Assembly: GCF_001886185.1 (NCBI RefSeq)
Contig: NZ_JXLA01000020.1
Location: forward strand, 1 to 64,000
DNA: 64,000 nt
Source of the DNA: Enterococcus raffinosus
Lineage (GTDB): Bacteria; Bacillota; Bacilli; Lactobacillales; Enterococcaceae
Reading direction: 5' to 3'
The notes under the pieces were generated by a model, which ran no database searches, had not been told where the DNA came from, and saw only the letters and a program-made list of their open reading frames with translations. Position numbers and translations under genes: made by a program. This document shows positions 21,774 to 33,867 of the stretch, piece after piece; position 1 is the stretch's first letter, and each line of letters begins with the position of its first letter.

Positions 21774-21931
21774 TTGTAAACATGAATGTACTCGAATGAG
21801 GAAAAAAGGAAAATAATTCCACCGATATTTACAAAATAAACCGTTTTCAACTGCTTATTTGTGAATTGGAATGGAATTACTTGTAAATGCATTGAATTAA
21901 AATTTTACGTAACAGATAATAAGGTTGTAAA
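21774..21931 (+). promoter_or_regulatory. Promoter and repeated TTGTAAA boxes before the GH4 gene
   Basis: TTGAAT (21892-21897), 17 bp, then GATAAT (21915-21920) form a good promoter. The heptamer TTGTAAA occurs at 21774, 21881 and 21925 and inverted at 21828. Two copies flank the promoter core, as expected for operators; the RpiR-family regulator is the obvious candidate to bind. Confidence 0.55.
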
Positions 21932-21953
21932 TAAAACAGAAGGAGTCGATTGA

Positions 21954-23345
21954 ATGTCAGCAGGAGTAAAAATCGCCACAATTGGTGGAGGAAGCAGCTA
22001 TACACCGGAATTAATGGAAGGATTTATCAAACGCTATGATGAGTTACCAGTTCGCGAGATCTGGTTAGTCGATATTGAGGCAGGTCGTGAAAAGGTTGAG
22101 ATCGTAGGCGCAATGGCTCAACGGATGTGGGATGCTTCGCCATATGATGTAAAAGTTCATATCACGTTAGATCGTGAAGAAGCTTTGAAGGACGCAGACT
22201 TTGTTACTACTCAGTTTCGTGTGGGTCTATTGGAAGCGCGGATCAAAGACGAGCGTATTCCAGCGTATTACGGCATGCTAGGACAAGAAACCAATGGTGC
22301 TGGTGGGATGTTCAAGGCGTTCCGAACAGTGCCAATCATTTTAGACATCGTAGAAGATATGAAACGTTTATGTCCAGATGCATGGCTGATCAACTTTGCT
22401 AATCCAAGCGGGATGGTGACGGAAGCAGTCGTTCGTTATGGTAAATGGGACAAAGTGATCGGCTTATGTAATGTACCTGTCATGGCACAAATGATCGAAC
22501 CAGAGATGTTAGGCAAACAACCAGATGAATTGATCTATAAATTCGCAGGCTTGAACCATTTCCACTGGCATAAAGTCACAGACAATCATGGCAAAGATGT
22601 CACTATGGAAATCATTAAGAAAATGTACGAAGGCGACGAAACAGGGATGCCGAAAAATATCCATGACATTCCATTCCCAAGAGAAATTTTGGAACAAATG
22701 CAAATGATCCCTTGCGGCTACCATCATTATTACTACCAAGAAGAAGAAACACTTGCACATGCCTTAGAAGAGTACAAAACGATCGGCACACGTGCGCAGC
22801 AAGTAAAACAAACAGAAACAGAATTGTTTGAATTATACAAAGATCCAAACTTGGATTACAAACCAGAACAATTAGGCCAACGTGGCGGCGCTTATTATTC
22901 TGATGCGGCTTGTGAATCAATCGCTTCTATTTATGCGAACAAGAATACGCAATTAGTTGTTTCTACTAAAAATGATGGTGCTGTACCAGATCTTCCAGCC
23001 GATTGTGTGGTTGAAGTTTCTGCTTATATCGGCGGACAAGGGGCTCGTAATGTCGCATTTGGCGAATTGCCAACAGCAGAACGTGGCTGGCTGCAAGTCA
23101 TGAAAGCAATGGAATTATTGACCATCGAAGCAGCGGTAACGGGTGATTACAATACAGCGTTGCAAGCATTTACCATCAACCCAATGGTTCGCTCTGGGAA
23201 AACAGCGCAACGAATCATGGATGAATTATTTATTGCTCACAAAGATCACTTGCCAAACTTCAAGGAAACCATCGAACGTCTAGAAAAAGAAGGCATCGAA
23301 GTCCAAGATGAAGTGGCACGTGAATTAGATTTGGAAAAAGTATAG
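21954..23345 (+). CDS. GH4 6-phospho-beta-glucosidase
   Basis: A 463-aa NAD- and metal-dependent glycosidase of family GH4 that hydrolyses phosphorylated beta-glucosides imported by the PTS. The N-terminal Rossmann motif (IATIGGGSSYTP, residues 7-18) binds NAD. GLCNVPVM and FAGLNHFHW segments match the metal and substrate site of LicH/CelF-type enzymes. Its start is preceded by AGAAGGAG. It is followed 21 bp later by a GH1 enzyme, so two unrelated enzyme families with the same likely reaction are in one operon. Confidence 0.93.
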   Translation: MSAGVKIATIGGGSSYTPELMEGFIKRYDELPVREIWLVDIEAGREKVEIVGAMAQRMWDASPYDVKVHITLDREEALKDADFVTTQFRVGLLEARIKDERIPAYYGMLGQETNGAGGMFKAFRTVPIILDIVEDMKRLCPDAWLINFANPSGMVTEAVVRYGKWDKVIGLCNVPVMAQMIEPEMLGKQPDELIYKFAGLNHFHWHKVTDNHGKDVTMEIIKKMYEGDETGMPKNIHDIPFPREILEQMQMIPCGYHHYYYQEEETLAHALEEYKTIGTRAQQVKQTETELFELYKDPNLDYKPEQLGQRGGAYYSDAACESIASIYANKNTQLVVSTKNDGAVPDLPADCVVEVSAYIGGQGARNVAFGELPTAERGWLQVMKAMELLTIEAAVTGDYNTALQAFTINPMVRSGKTAQRIMDELFIAHKDHLPNFKETIERLEKEGIEVQDEVARELDLEKV

Positions 23346-24800
<1,455 letters not shown>

Positions 24801-24810
24801 AAAATTATCG

Positions 24811-24841
24811 AAGTCTGCATTCGTGCAGGCTTCTTTTTTTT
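24811..24841 (+). terminator. Rho-independent terminator of the glucosidase operon
   Basis: GAAGTCTGCA/TGCAGGCTTC with a TTCG tetraloop is followed by a run of T's. Confidence 0.9.
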
Positions 24842-25059
24842 GCTGAAATTAGCTATAGAAATCTGAGCTGAAAAAAACAACAATAATTATCTTAGAATTG
24901 CAGAATGAAATGAAACAGCAATTATTTTCTATTTGGTAATTATTTTGTATTTATTGAAAGATTAATAGCTAAATAAGCGGATTTGAATAGAATAACTATA
25001 TAAAAAATCGAATGGTTTATTCAAAATTTTGAAAATGAATACCAAAAATTTTAAAACTG

Positions 25060-25188
25060 TTTAAATGAAATGAACTCAATAACACTTTGAATGAAAGAAA
25101 ACAAGAGGAAATCGCCGTTTTTTCGATTTTCGATAACTATAATAATTAAATGATTACAAAAAAATGAGTAATTATTTTCTGGTAGTAT
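25060..25188 (+). promoter_or_regulatory. Conserved dual-box promoter of VWA adhesin 1
   Basis: TTTAAA (25060), 12 bp, AATAAC (25078-25083); second box GATAAC (25132-25137), 54 bp after the first; probable -10 TAGTAT (25183-25188), 51 bp after the second. No consensus -35 is evident, suggesting an activator-dependent promoter. The same layout occurs at five other units in the window. The rest of the AT-rich gap 24842-25448 holds no convincing gene; the leader would be about 255 nt. Confidence 0.6.
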
Positions 25189-25448
25189 GTAAGTGCAAGA
25201 ATAAGAGAGTATGGAGAATACTGTAAATTAATAATTGAAAATTAAGTGGAAAATCTCTAGATTGGCGAATACACATATTATTTTTGATAAAGAAAGTCTC
25301 ATTGTAAATAGCAAAATTGGGTAGGAATCTTCTTATGTTTGAAGCGACTTTTAAAGGAGAAGGGTGATTCTTTAAAAAACAAACAATGATAATTCCATAT
25401 TTTTGTTGTGATTGGTAGAGTACGAATGAAAAAAGGGGGATAAAAGAA

Positions 25449-28400
25449 ATGAGGAAATCGAAATTTCTAGTATTGGTATTGCTGCTTTTTTCGATTGTCA
25501 TAGAAATGGCGATGCCGCTTATTTCTGTTCAAGCGAAAACCAATGAAATAGAGCTTGTTGATGACGAATCTTTAAAGCTTTCATATACATACGAAGAGAA
25601 GAAAGAGACAACGAAGTGGCAATTAACGTTTGATCGTCAGAGTGAAAAGGGCTATCAACAACGCTTGAAATTCAAACTAACGGATGCTAAAGACAAGACG
25701 ATCGATTATTCAACAGTGGATATGGATCATCTAATCGAAGAAGACGGCTGGCTGAAGGAAAAAAATTTTTCCGAGAGCATAAATGATCAGCTGTCTTGGG
25801 AATTATCTTCGTCAGTCAAAAAGCTGAATGTATACGTTCAGCTAGATCAGGAAAAGACGGCGACCGAGGATGGGAAAAAAGCCAGCAGCCTGCAGGAAAA
25901 CATTTTGAAACGGGAAGAACCGTTCGTGCTGGAAACAAAAAGCACGACAGAAAGCCAAACCAAAACAACACAGTCGTCTGAAAAAACAGCGACCCAAGCA
26001 ACCAAAACCACCTCAGAAGCTTTTATCGGTCCTCAAAAAGAAGGGGTAAACGCAGCACAAAGAGCAGCCACTGCGACGAACGGAATTTCTAGAATGTATG
26101 CCAATCACTATGATGCAAAAACGCCTACGTACTTAGATAATGGGGGCACTCATCCTGAAAATTCCTGGCAACCGACTGGTCAAACCAATGTTATTAACCA
26201 TCAAGGTGGGCAGGAAGGACAAAACGGTTGGGATAATAATGCTGGCTGGGATGTCACTCAGGATAATCATACAAACTCCTATATTCATTATGGACAAGAT
26301 TTAAATAATAGTAACGTCGCCTTGAGAAAACTGGCTCAGCAAACCGATAAGGAAGATGAGTTCAAGGTCAAACTGAATGTTCGAGGGAATACGACTTATA
26401 AACCAGGAGTGGATATTGTCTTTTTATTGGATAACTCTGGGTCAATGACGGATGGTCTTCCTGGGAAGCCAAATGGACGAAAAACCGATGCAATAGCAGC
26501 TATGACAAAAATTGTTGATGAATTGAAAAAGGTTTATGTACCTTCAGCGGAGAACATTCGAATCGGTGCTCATATCTTTTCGGACTATCAATATAGTGCT
26601 TGGGGCAACAAACCTGGTCAACAAAGAACATTCCCATTAACGAGTAATACAGCCGCTTGGAGTAACATGGTGACTGTATATTCAGGTGCAACTGCAACAG
26701 GAGCGACATTTACACAACGTGGACTAAAAGAAGCACAAGATATTTTTGATGATGCCGGAGACACAACTGGTCGTCAACAATTGCTATTTGTTTTAACTGA
26801 TGGAGCACCAAACTATAGCTGGGATACTGATGATACTGGAACCCCCAATTTGGACATGTTCGTTGACTTACTGCATTTTAAAAATTTTAAAACCGGAACG
26901 AAAGGAAGTTACAAAGTTGGTACACCTTTAGGAACTAGTGGTTATAAGACAACGATCATTCCGGCTTATAACGGAGTAATCAATAGTCATATCACCACCA
27001 CAAACTCAACGGCGATGGATATCAAAAATGCGGGGATTGAAATTCATACGATTGCTGTAGAATTAACTCTCAACGTCAATGAGCCAGAAAGTAAACGGGC
27101 AGAGCAACTGCGCGGATTATACAAAATGTCGACTAAGAAAGCCAATGCGACAAACGGTCCATTGAATGACGTAGCGTCAGATTTTCACTTCTATAATGTA
27201 GAAAACGCGGATGATTTAGTCGACACCTTTAAAGCTTGGTATGACACGGTTATTCGAACGGTTGATAGAGGAATTATCTCCGATCCATTGGGAGATATGG
27301 TCGAGCTTGTTGGTGATCCGACATGGCGACAAGTGGACTCCACAGGGAAGGCTATCGAAGCCGATGCTGAGCCGCAAATCTCGGTCTCTTCGGATCGGCG
27401 GAAAATCGAAGTCAATAATATTAATCTGACGGCGAATCAGGAAATAGAGGTCGAGTATACGGTTCGCCTGAAGACGTCCGATCCTACGTTTGCTTCTAGT
27501 ACTTGGTACCCAGCGAATAAGACAACGACCTTGAAGCCTACACCAGAACGGACGGGAGACAGATTGGATTTTGGCGTTCCTTCTGTCCGATTAAAAACAG
27601 CTGATTTCGTTATTCCAGTCAAAAAGATCTGGTCTGATAAGCATCAAAATCAGGAGAACTATTGGGGGTTGAGACCAAACAAAGTAACTGCTACGCTTCA
27701 ACGATTGGACGGGGCGACTTGGCAAGATGTGGAATCAATAGACTTGAAGTCAACTAATAACTGGGAAGGAAATTTTTCAGCGGTAGAAGGCGGCGAAGAT
27801 AAAACCTATCGCGTGGTTGAAGGATCGCGAACCGCAGGCTATAAAGCTCCTGTCGTGAATCAGCAGAACTTCACCTCTGAGAATATTGCCAGCGGAGGCA
27901 TCACGATCACCAATGAGCTTTTGCGTGGGAACCATCAGTTCTGGAAGTTCATGGAGGATGGCACAACCAAGTTTACAAGTGATCTGCCAAAGTTCAAGGT
28001 AACACGCCGCGATGGAAAAGTATTAGCAGAGAATCTAACGCCAGACGCCACAGGAAAAGTTGCGATCAATGATTTTCCGATCGGCACTTATACTGTGGAA
28101 GAAACCTATGTGCCGGAAGGCTTCCAAAAGATGGCTGACTTTGAGATAGTCGTTACGGAAAATAATCCACCCACGTCCCTTGTATTTAAAGTGAATGGTC
28201 GTACTGACGATTATCATGCGATCAATCGATTGAAAGACTTTTCGGTAAAAGTGGAAAAGATTGACCCTAATGGTAACGCGTTGACTGGAGCAGTGTTCAA
28301 ATTAACAGGGCCAAATGGATATGAGGAAACAATCAGCACCGGATCGACCTTTACTTTTACTGGTTTACGTCCGGGTATCTATTCTCTGAAAGAAGTTGAT

Positions 28401-28715
28401 AATCCAGAAGGGTATCAGCGAATTCAAGAACCTATTGCGTTTGTCATCAATCAGGATGGAAGCTTCGATGTGAGCAGTCATCCGAATGTTAGTGATTCAA
28501 GCGGTGGGACTGGCTCCAATAATACGATCACTCTGAAAGTAACGAACAAAAAGGTGAAGCCGGGTACCTTACCGAGAACCGGTAATTCTGGGATCAAGGG
28601 ATTTTTCTTAATCGCTGGAATGCTGGCGGTCACAGGAGGCACAGTAGGTGGGTTCTGCTTTTATAAAGTGAGAAAAGAACTCGCAAGAACAAGAGAGAAA
28701 ATGAATGAGGAATAA
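25449..28715 (+). CDS. VWA-domain LPXTG tip adhesin 1
   Basis: A 1088-aa pilus-tip type adhesin with a signal peptide and a conserved N-terminal beta region (to about 190). A Thr/Ser/Lys-rich stretch precedes a von Willebrand factor A domain whose MIDAS reads DNSGS near residue 327. A conserved NHQGGQ...GWD segment precedes the VWA. Three CnaB/SpaA modules follow (about 715-800, 825-910, 928-1010) with E-box-like TVEETYVPEGF and SLKEVDNPEGY. The LPRTG sorting motif near 1041 precedes a membrane span and a basic tail. It appears to be transcribed alone. Closest relative here is the adhesin at 29139. Its ligand is unknown. Confidence 0.92.
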   Translation: MRKSKFLVLVLLLFSIVIEMAMPLISVQAKTNEIELVDDESLKLSYTYEEKKETTKWQLTFDRQSEKGYQQRLKFKLTDAKDKTIDYSTVDMDHLIEEDGWLKEKNFSESINDQLSWELSSSVKKLNVYVQLDQEKTATEDGKKASSLQENILKREEPFVLETKSTTESQTKTTQSSEKTATQATKTTSEAFIGPQKEGVNAAQRAATATNGISRMYANHYDAKTPTYLDNGGTHPENSWQPTGQTNVINHQGGQEGQNGWDNNAGWDVTQDNHTNSYIHYGQDLNNSNVALRKLAQQTDKEDEFKVKLNVRGNTTYKPGVDIVFLLDNSGSMTDGLPGKPNGRKTDAIAAMTKIVDELKKVYVPSAENIRIGAHIFSDYQYSAWGNKPGQQRTFPLTSNTAAWSNMVTVYSGATATGATFTQRGLKEAQDIFDDAGDTTGRQQLLFVLTDGAPNYSWDTDDTGTPNLDMFVDLLHFKNFKTGTKGSYKVGTPLGTSGYKTTIIPAYNGVINSHITTTNSTAMDIKNAGIEIHTIAVELTLNVNEPESKRAEQLRGLYKMSTKKANATNGPLNDVASDFHFYNVENADDLVDTFKAWYDTVIRTVDRGIISDPLGDMVELVGDPTWRQVDSTGKAIEADAEPQISVSSDRRKIEVNNINLTANQEIEVEYTVRLKTSDPTFASSTWYPANKTTTLKPTPERTGDRLDFGVPSVRLKTADFVIPVKKIWSDKHQNQENYWGLRPNKVTATLQRLDGATWQDVESIDLKSTNNWEGNFSAVEGGEDKTYRVVEGSRTAGYKAPVVNQQNFTSENIASGGITITNELLRGNHQFWKFMEDGTTKFTSDLPKFKVTRRDGKVLAENLTPDATGKVAINDFPIGTYTVEETYVPEGFQKMADFEIVVTENNPPTSLVFKVNGRTDDYHAINRLKDFSVKVEKIDPNGNALTGAVFKLTGPNGYEETISTGSTFTFTGLRPGIYSLKEVDNPEGYQRIQEPIAFVINQDGSFDVSSHPNVSDSSGGTGSNNTITLKVTNKKVKPGTLPRTGNSGIKGFFLIAGMLAVTGGTVGGFCFYKVRKELARTREKMNEE

Positions 28716-28756
28716 AGGAAACAATAATTAAGTCAAATGATTGAGAGAGACAGCAA

Positions 28757-28794
28757 GTCTGAAAGCGGAAACCCTGCTTTCAGGCTGTTTTTTT
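28757..28794 (+). terminator. Terminator after VWA adhesin 1
   Basis: GTCTGAAAGC/GCTTTCAGGC stem followed by eight T's. Confidence 0.85.
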
Positions 28795-28899
28795 GTAAAT
28801 ACAAAGGATAGTGGCTAGTCAACCATTGAAGATGTATAGTAATAAACTCATTCTGTCAATTTATTATTTCAAAAATGAGTAATAAATAAATTGAAAATA

Positions 28900-29027
28900 T
28901 TTAAAAAAAAGGAATAAATAACGGTTTTAACAAGAGGATCTTTTTGTTTAAACTGCTTTTACAAATTTTAATAACGAAATATCTGGAATTTTTTTAAATA
29001 AAAGAGAAAAATAATTTCTGATATGAT
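28900..29027 (+). promoter_or_regulatory. Conserved dual-box promoter of VWA adhesin 2
   Basis: TTTAAA (28900), 11 bp, AATAAC (28917-28922); second AATAAC (28970-28975), 53 bp on; -10 TATGAT (29022-29027), 52 bp after that. The leader would be about 105 nt. No other gene lies in 28716-29138. Confidence 0.6.
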
Positions 29028-29138
29028 GTATTTATTAATAAAAGATGAAAAAACGGTGAGTAAAAGTTAGTGTAAAGACACACGAAACTAAAGCGCTATA
29101 TATTTTTTCATCAGTAAAGGGTTAAAGGGGGAGATAAG

Positions 29139-32100
29139 ATGAGGAAGGTAAATTTATTGCTGCTGCTAGTAGTAGTCTTGTCGCTTGTAGTGAAAGCAGC
29201 ATTAGAAGTCATGCCTGTTTATGCTGAGGAACATGCGATTGAATTAATTGATAAGAAAAATTTAGACCTCCATTATATATATGAAGAGAAGGCAGAGGTG
29301 AATGCTTGGCAGCTCATTTTTAATCGCCAAAGTGAACGAGAAGAAGAACATCAGCTATTAAAGTTCAAAATCACTGATGAAAAGGACCATGTGATCGATT
29401 ATCCAGAGTTTGAAAATATGGTCGAGAAAGATGGCTGGCTTGTTGAAAAGGATTTTTCTGTGAAGAGAGAAGATAAGCTATCTTTGCATTTATCGAAATC
29501 AATCAAGCGGCTAAATCTTTATGTACAGATGGATCAAAAAAGAAAAACATCAGATTCCAATGAAGTGAAGGAAGAAATTCAAGAGAATATTTTAGAGCGA
29601 AAAACACCTTATGTTCTAAATAGCAGTAAAAAAGAAACAACTTTCTCGACTACAGATGCTTCAGGAAAAGAGGAAGAGAAAGTAACTGTAAGTTCAGAGA
29701 AATTTATAGGCCCAAAAAAGGACATACAAAAAAATTCGTTGATCCAGACACAAGCAGCTAGAAATGTAAGCAGTCGAATGTACAGTCCTTTATATACGAA
29801 TAAAGAAACAAAGTATAAAAACGATGCGGGAACTTATCCAGAATTTTCCTGGAAACCAACAGGTCAATCAAATGTGATCAACCATCAAGGAGGAAATTCA
29901 GGCCAAACTGGCTGGGATGGGGTGAACAGTTGGGATGTAGCGAATGACGACCATACACAGTCTTATATAAAATACGGAGATGATTCCTCCAATCCAAATA
30001 TTCAATTACGAAAGTATGCGCAGCAAACCGATGAGCCAGATGAATTTAAGATAAAACTAAATGTCCGAGGGAATACGATCTACAAACCAGGGGTAGACAT
30101 TGTTTTCTTATTAGATAATACAGGCTCGATGGCATCAAATAATAAGAAAACAAATAGCTTGAGTGCGTTAGAGAAAATTATTACAGAGTTGAAGAAAGAG
30201 GCTGATCCTACATCAAATGCGATTCGTGTTGGAGCGCATGTGTTTGCTAGTTATGATCCGGTAATTGAAGAACCACAATATGGCTGGAAAAGAGAAAATA
30301 CACATTTCCAATTATCTAATGACCCAACAGATTGGGAGAAAATAAAGCCAGCTTATAAAAAAATTCTTGCTGAAGGCGGGACCTTTACACAACGTGGGCT
30401 ACAAGAAGCAGCGGATATTATGAATGATCCATCAACAGATATAGGTGAGGAACGCTACAAATTATTATTTATGTTAACAGATGGTGCTCCAAACGCAAGC
30501 TGGGAACCATTGACAGCAGAATACAATAGTGCGATGTATTATGATCCAGTTTTGATTACCAGTTTTAACTCAGGGACATCTCCGAACTATTTACCAGGAA
30601 AAAGTTTAGGTGCAATTGGGATTAATACGAAGTTTGAAAGCAATCGCTATCTAACTGTTAACGGACAAATGATTCGAAGCCACTTAACGACAACCAACTC
30701 AACTGCCCAAATGTTAAAGGATCAAGGAATCGAAATGCACAGTATCGCTGTACAGATTACCTCACCGGGAAGTCCTGATCACTCGGCAGCAGAATTGCGA
30801 AAAGGATTGTATCGACTTTCTACCAAGAAGGCAACTGCTACAGGAGATGAGCCAGAAGATTATTTTTATTATCATGCGACAGATCCTACTGAGTTGACCG
30901 AACGGTTCAAGGATTGGTATCAAACAATCATTCGAACGGTGGATAAAGGGATCGTGACAGATCCATTAGGAGATATGGTCGAGCTAGTCACCGATAATGG
31001 AAAGGGACCGAAAGTAACGCAAGTAAGTAACGGTGCCCCTTTGATTGAGGATGGGGACAAACCCAATATCTCAATAGAAAATAGCAATCGTCAAATTAAA
31101 GTGGATAATATCAACTTAACACGTAATCAAGAGATTGAATTGGAATATACGGTTCGTCTAAAAGTCGACGATCCAACATTTGTATCTAATCAATGGTATC
31201 CAACCAATAACGAAACCATTTTGCGTCCAACACCAGAACGAACCAATGACCGGTTAGAATTTGGGCGGCCGTCTGTGAAATTTCAAAAAGCAGATTTTAC
31301 CATTCCTGTAGAAAAAATATGGTCAGATACTCATAAAGGGAATGCGAACTATTGGAAACTGCGGTCTGATAAAGTTACCGTCACGCTACAAAAACAAAAT
31401 GGATCGAATTGGCAGGATGTTGAATCCATCGATCTTGAGGCAGATAAGAATTGGAAGGGAAATTTTTCACCGGTTGAAGGTGGAGAAGCCAATACGTATC
31501 GAGTCATTGAACCAAACCGAACTGCTGGATATAAGCAGCCTTCCGTAAATCAAGCAAGTTTCACTTCTGAAACCATGATTTCAGGAGGAATAAAAATCAC
31601 GAATGAACTTCTACGAGGGAATCATCAATTCTGGAAGTTCATGGAGGACGAATCGACGAAGTTTACGGATGATTTGCCGAAGTTTAGCGTGAAGCGAAGT
31701 GATGGAAAAATAGTAGTGGAGAATCTCTCACCAAACGGCGATGGAAAAGTTGCGCTGAACGATTTGCCGATTGGGGATTATATCGTTGAGGAAACATATG
31801 TACCAGTAGGCTTCCAGAAAATGGATGATTTACAGCTTGAGGTTCGCGAGAATAATCCGCCAACGTCACTGAACATCAAAGTAAATGGTCGTACAGATGA
31901 TTATCACGCAATCAATCAACTGAAAGATTTTTCAGTAAAAGTAGAGAAAATTGATCCAATTGGGGACCCGCTTACTGGAGCGGTGTTCAAATTAACAGGG
32001 CCAAATGGGTATGAGGAAACAATCAGTACTGGATCAACCTTCAACTTTACTAGCTTACGCCCAGGAAGCTATACCCTAGAAGAAATTGATAATCCTGAAG

Positions 32101-32405
32101 GGTATCAACGAATTCAAGACCCTATTGTATTTGTCATCAATCAGGATGGTAGTTTTACCGTGAACAATCATCCTAACGTCAGTGATTCAAGCGGGGGTAC
32201 TGAAGCTAGTAATACAATCAGTTTAAAAGTCACGAACCAAAAGGTAAAACCAGGTTCCTTGCCGAGAACGGGTAGCTCTGGGGTTAAGAGGTTCTTTATA
32301 GTCGCAGCGATGGTAACAATTACTGGTGTCACAGGAGGCAGTTTCTACTTTTATAGGATAAAAAAAGAGCTTGCGGAAACGAAAGAAAGAATGAACGGAA
32401 AATAG
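29139..32405 (+). CDS. VWA-domain LPXTG tip adhesin 2
   Basis: A 1088-aa paralogue of adhesin 1 with the same architecture: signal peptide, conserved N-terminal region, NHQGGN...GWD segment, VWA domain with MIDAS DNTGS near residue 326, three CnaB modules and LPRTG near 1041. The CnaB part and anchor are near-identical to adhesin 1 while the VWA core diverges strongly. Such a mosaic pattern suggests recombination or selection on the binding face. A good GGGGGAGA ribosome site sets the start. Confidence 0.92.
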   Translation: MRKVNLLLLLVVVLSLVVKAALEVMPVYAEEHAIELIDKKNLDLHYIYEEKAEVNAWQLIFNRQSEREEEHQLLKFKITDEKDHVIDYPEFENMVEKDGWLVEKDFSVKREDKLSLHLSKSIKRLNLYVQMDQKRKTSDSNEVKEEIQENILERKTPYVLNSSKKETTFSTTDASGKEEEKVTVSSEKFIGPKKDIQKNSLIQTQAARNVSSRMYSPLYTNKETKYKNDAGTYPEFSWKPTGQSNVINHQGGNSGQTGWDGVNSWDVANDDHTQSYIKYGDDSSNPNIQLRKYAQQTDEPDEFKIKLNVRGNTIYKPGVDIVFLLDNTGSMASNNKKTNSLSALEKIITELKKEADPTSNAIRVGAHVFASYDPVIEEPQYGWKRENTHFQLSNDPTDWEKIKPAYKKILAEGGTFTQRGLQEAADIMNDPSTDIGEERYKLLFMLTDGAPNASWEPLTAEYNSAMYYDPVLITSFNSGTSPNYLPGKSLGAIGINTKFESNRYLTVNGQMIRSHLTTTNSTAQMLKDQGIEMHSIAVQITSPGSPDHSAAELRKGLYRLSTKKATATGDEPEDYFYYHATDPTELTERFKDWYQTIIRTVDKGIVTDPLGDMVELVTDNGKGPKVTQVSNGAPLIEDGDKPNISIENSNRQIKVDNINLTRNQEIELEYTVRLKVDDPTFVSNQWYPTNNETILRPTPERTNDRLEFGRPSVKFQKADFTIPVEKIWSDTHKGNANYWKLRSDKVTVTLQKQNGSNWQDVESIDLEADKNWKGNFSPVEGGEANTYRVIEPNRTAGYKQPSVNQASFTSETMISGGIKITNELLRGNHQFWKFMEDESTKFTDDLPKFSVKRSDGKIVVENLSPNGDGKVALNDLPIGDYIVEETYVPVGFQKMDDLQLEVRENNPPTSLNIKVNGRTDDYHAINQLKDFSVKVEKIDPIGDPLTGAVFKLTGPNGYEETISTGSTFNFTSLRPGSYTLEEIDNPEGYQRIQDPIVFVINQDGSFTVNNHPNVSDSSGGTEASNTISLKVTNQKVKPGSLPRTGSSGVKRFFIVAAMVTITGVTGGSFYFYRIKKELAETKERMNGK

Positions 32406-32455
32406 CGAGTATGAAGTAGCGACCGTATTTAAAATTGTCAACTTAGTCCATGAAG

Positions 32456-32497
32456 CAGCATGAAGTCGTATCGTTTACGATTTTGTGCTGTTTTTTT
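32456..32497 (+). terminator. Terminator after VWA adhesin 2
   Basis: A 15-bp stem with three G-U pairs (left arm from 32456, right arm ending GTGCTG at 32490) is followed by seven T's. Confidence 0.8.
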
Positions 32498-32519
32498 ACA
32501 CTACGTTTAAAAGTTATGA

Positions 32520-32959
32520 GCGAGTGACGGAAGCGTCCATTACAGATGGCCGGTGGGATTTATCGGCCATACTACGAGCCAAAAGTCGGGTCTTGTTGCC
32601 ATTCATGATCTGTCTGCTGATGGGAACTATTTCCAATTAGTAGAAACAAAGGCACCAGTCGGATATATAAAATCTCAGGGGCAATGGCGATTGACGTTTG
32701 ATGGAAATGGCTCTTTTGATTTGGCTAATTCGGTGGGATTGCAGGAGAATCAGATAATCTGTTACCTCCAGTATTTGAGCTGATCAATGAAGGGCAGTTT
32801 AGGGATTATTGTCGTCTGAAAAATAAACGCGCTCAAAGTCAATTACCCGAACCAGTCGGGGTTGGACGTCTATCAAAATTTTTCGTAAAAGCGATGACTT
32901 TCTGGTCATCAGGGTCAGTTCTTATCGGATTATATTACCTTAATCGCAGAATAAGATGA
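32520..32959 (+). pseudogene. Decayed LPXTG pilin/adhesin remnant
   Basis: Only the C-terminal part of a SpaA-domain surface protein remains. One frame from 32520 reads ...SGLVAIHDLSADGNYFQL, then the E-box LVETKAPVGY. Near 32740-32760 it shifts to another frame that continues LLPPVFELINEGQF, a LPEPVG sequence where LPXTG would be, a hydrophobic span and the tail YLNRRIR ending at TGA 32957-32959. It has no start, signal peptide or promoter. It sits just downstream of the terminator of adhesin 2, where other loci carry basal and major pilin genes. Confidence 0.75.
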
Positions 32960-33345
32960 CAAAAGAATGCACTTTTTCTAATGAAGTAAATGTTTATTGG
33001 GTTTCCTGCAAGCGAAATAACAGAAGAAACGGAAGAATTTCAGAAGAGAGAGCTCCTTTAGATAACTGTTGATCTTAAAAAATGAGCAAAACGTTATAAA
33101 ATCATTAATCCGTACAGAAAACAATAATTGTTATCTGTTCCAAGATAATCAGGTGAACTGAAGATAGAATACTGAAAATCCGGTCATGTATAGGATAAGA
33201 ATGGTTGTTAAACATGGACTTAAAGTATGAAAATTGCTTTAAGTCCTTTTTATTTCTTATCTTTTTTTTACTAATAACTTAAAAAATAAGAATTCAAATA
33301 TTTTATTTAATATTTTCAAATTGAGTAACAATAATTTTTACACAT

Positions 33346-33474
33346 TTTAAAGAAAAAGATTTAAATAACGATTTCTAATCGATAAATTAGATAATAATAG
33401 GGAAATAATGAGTTTTTAATAACTGATAAAAAATAAGTAATGAAAAAGCAAAAGGAAATAAGTTTGGTTATTAT
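33346..33474 (+). promoter_or_regulatory. Conserved dual-box promoter of Mga-like regulator 1
   Basis: TTTAAA (33346), 12 bp, AATAAC (33364-33369); second AATAAC (33418-33423), 54 bp on; -10 TATTAT (33469-33474), 51 bp after that. A regulator gene carrying the same signature as the adhesins suggests autoregulation. The gap 32960-33867 otherwise contains no gene; a perfect 8-bp hairpin ATGCGGAT/ATCCGCAT lies in the leader at 33706-33727. Confidence 0.6.
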
Positions 33475-33867
33475 GAATATATAAAAGAAAATAGTAAAGA
33501 ATTTGGGTCGTTACATTAAAAGAATAAAAAACAATAGACAAAATTGACTGTTTAAATTTAATCATTTTATTAAAAATTAAGTATATATGTTTTTAAAATA
33601 TGACTACTTGATTTTTAGGTGCATCAATGTAAGAGTCAAAAACTACTTTATAAGAGATTGTGAGAGAGATAGCAAGTAACAAGCGACATCTTCAATGAGT
33701 ATGTTATGCGGATAAGGGGATCCGCATTTCATAAATATGGTGAGTAACTGTTGGCAGAAAAATATTGAGAGAGTTGCATCTATGTGAAGAATTGGACGAT
33801 CTCTTCATATAGAAGAAAAAGTTATTTGCTACGTTTTAAAAAGGGGAAGGACAAAGGGGATGAGGAA

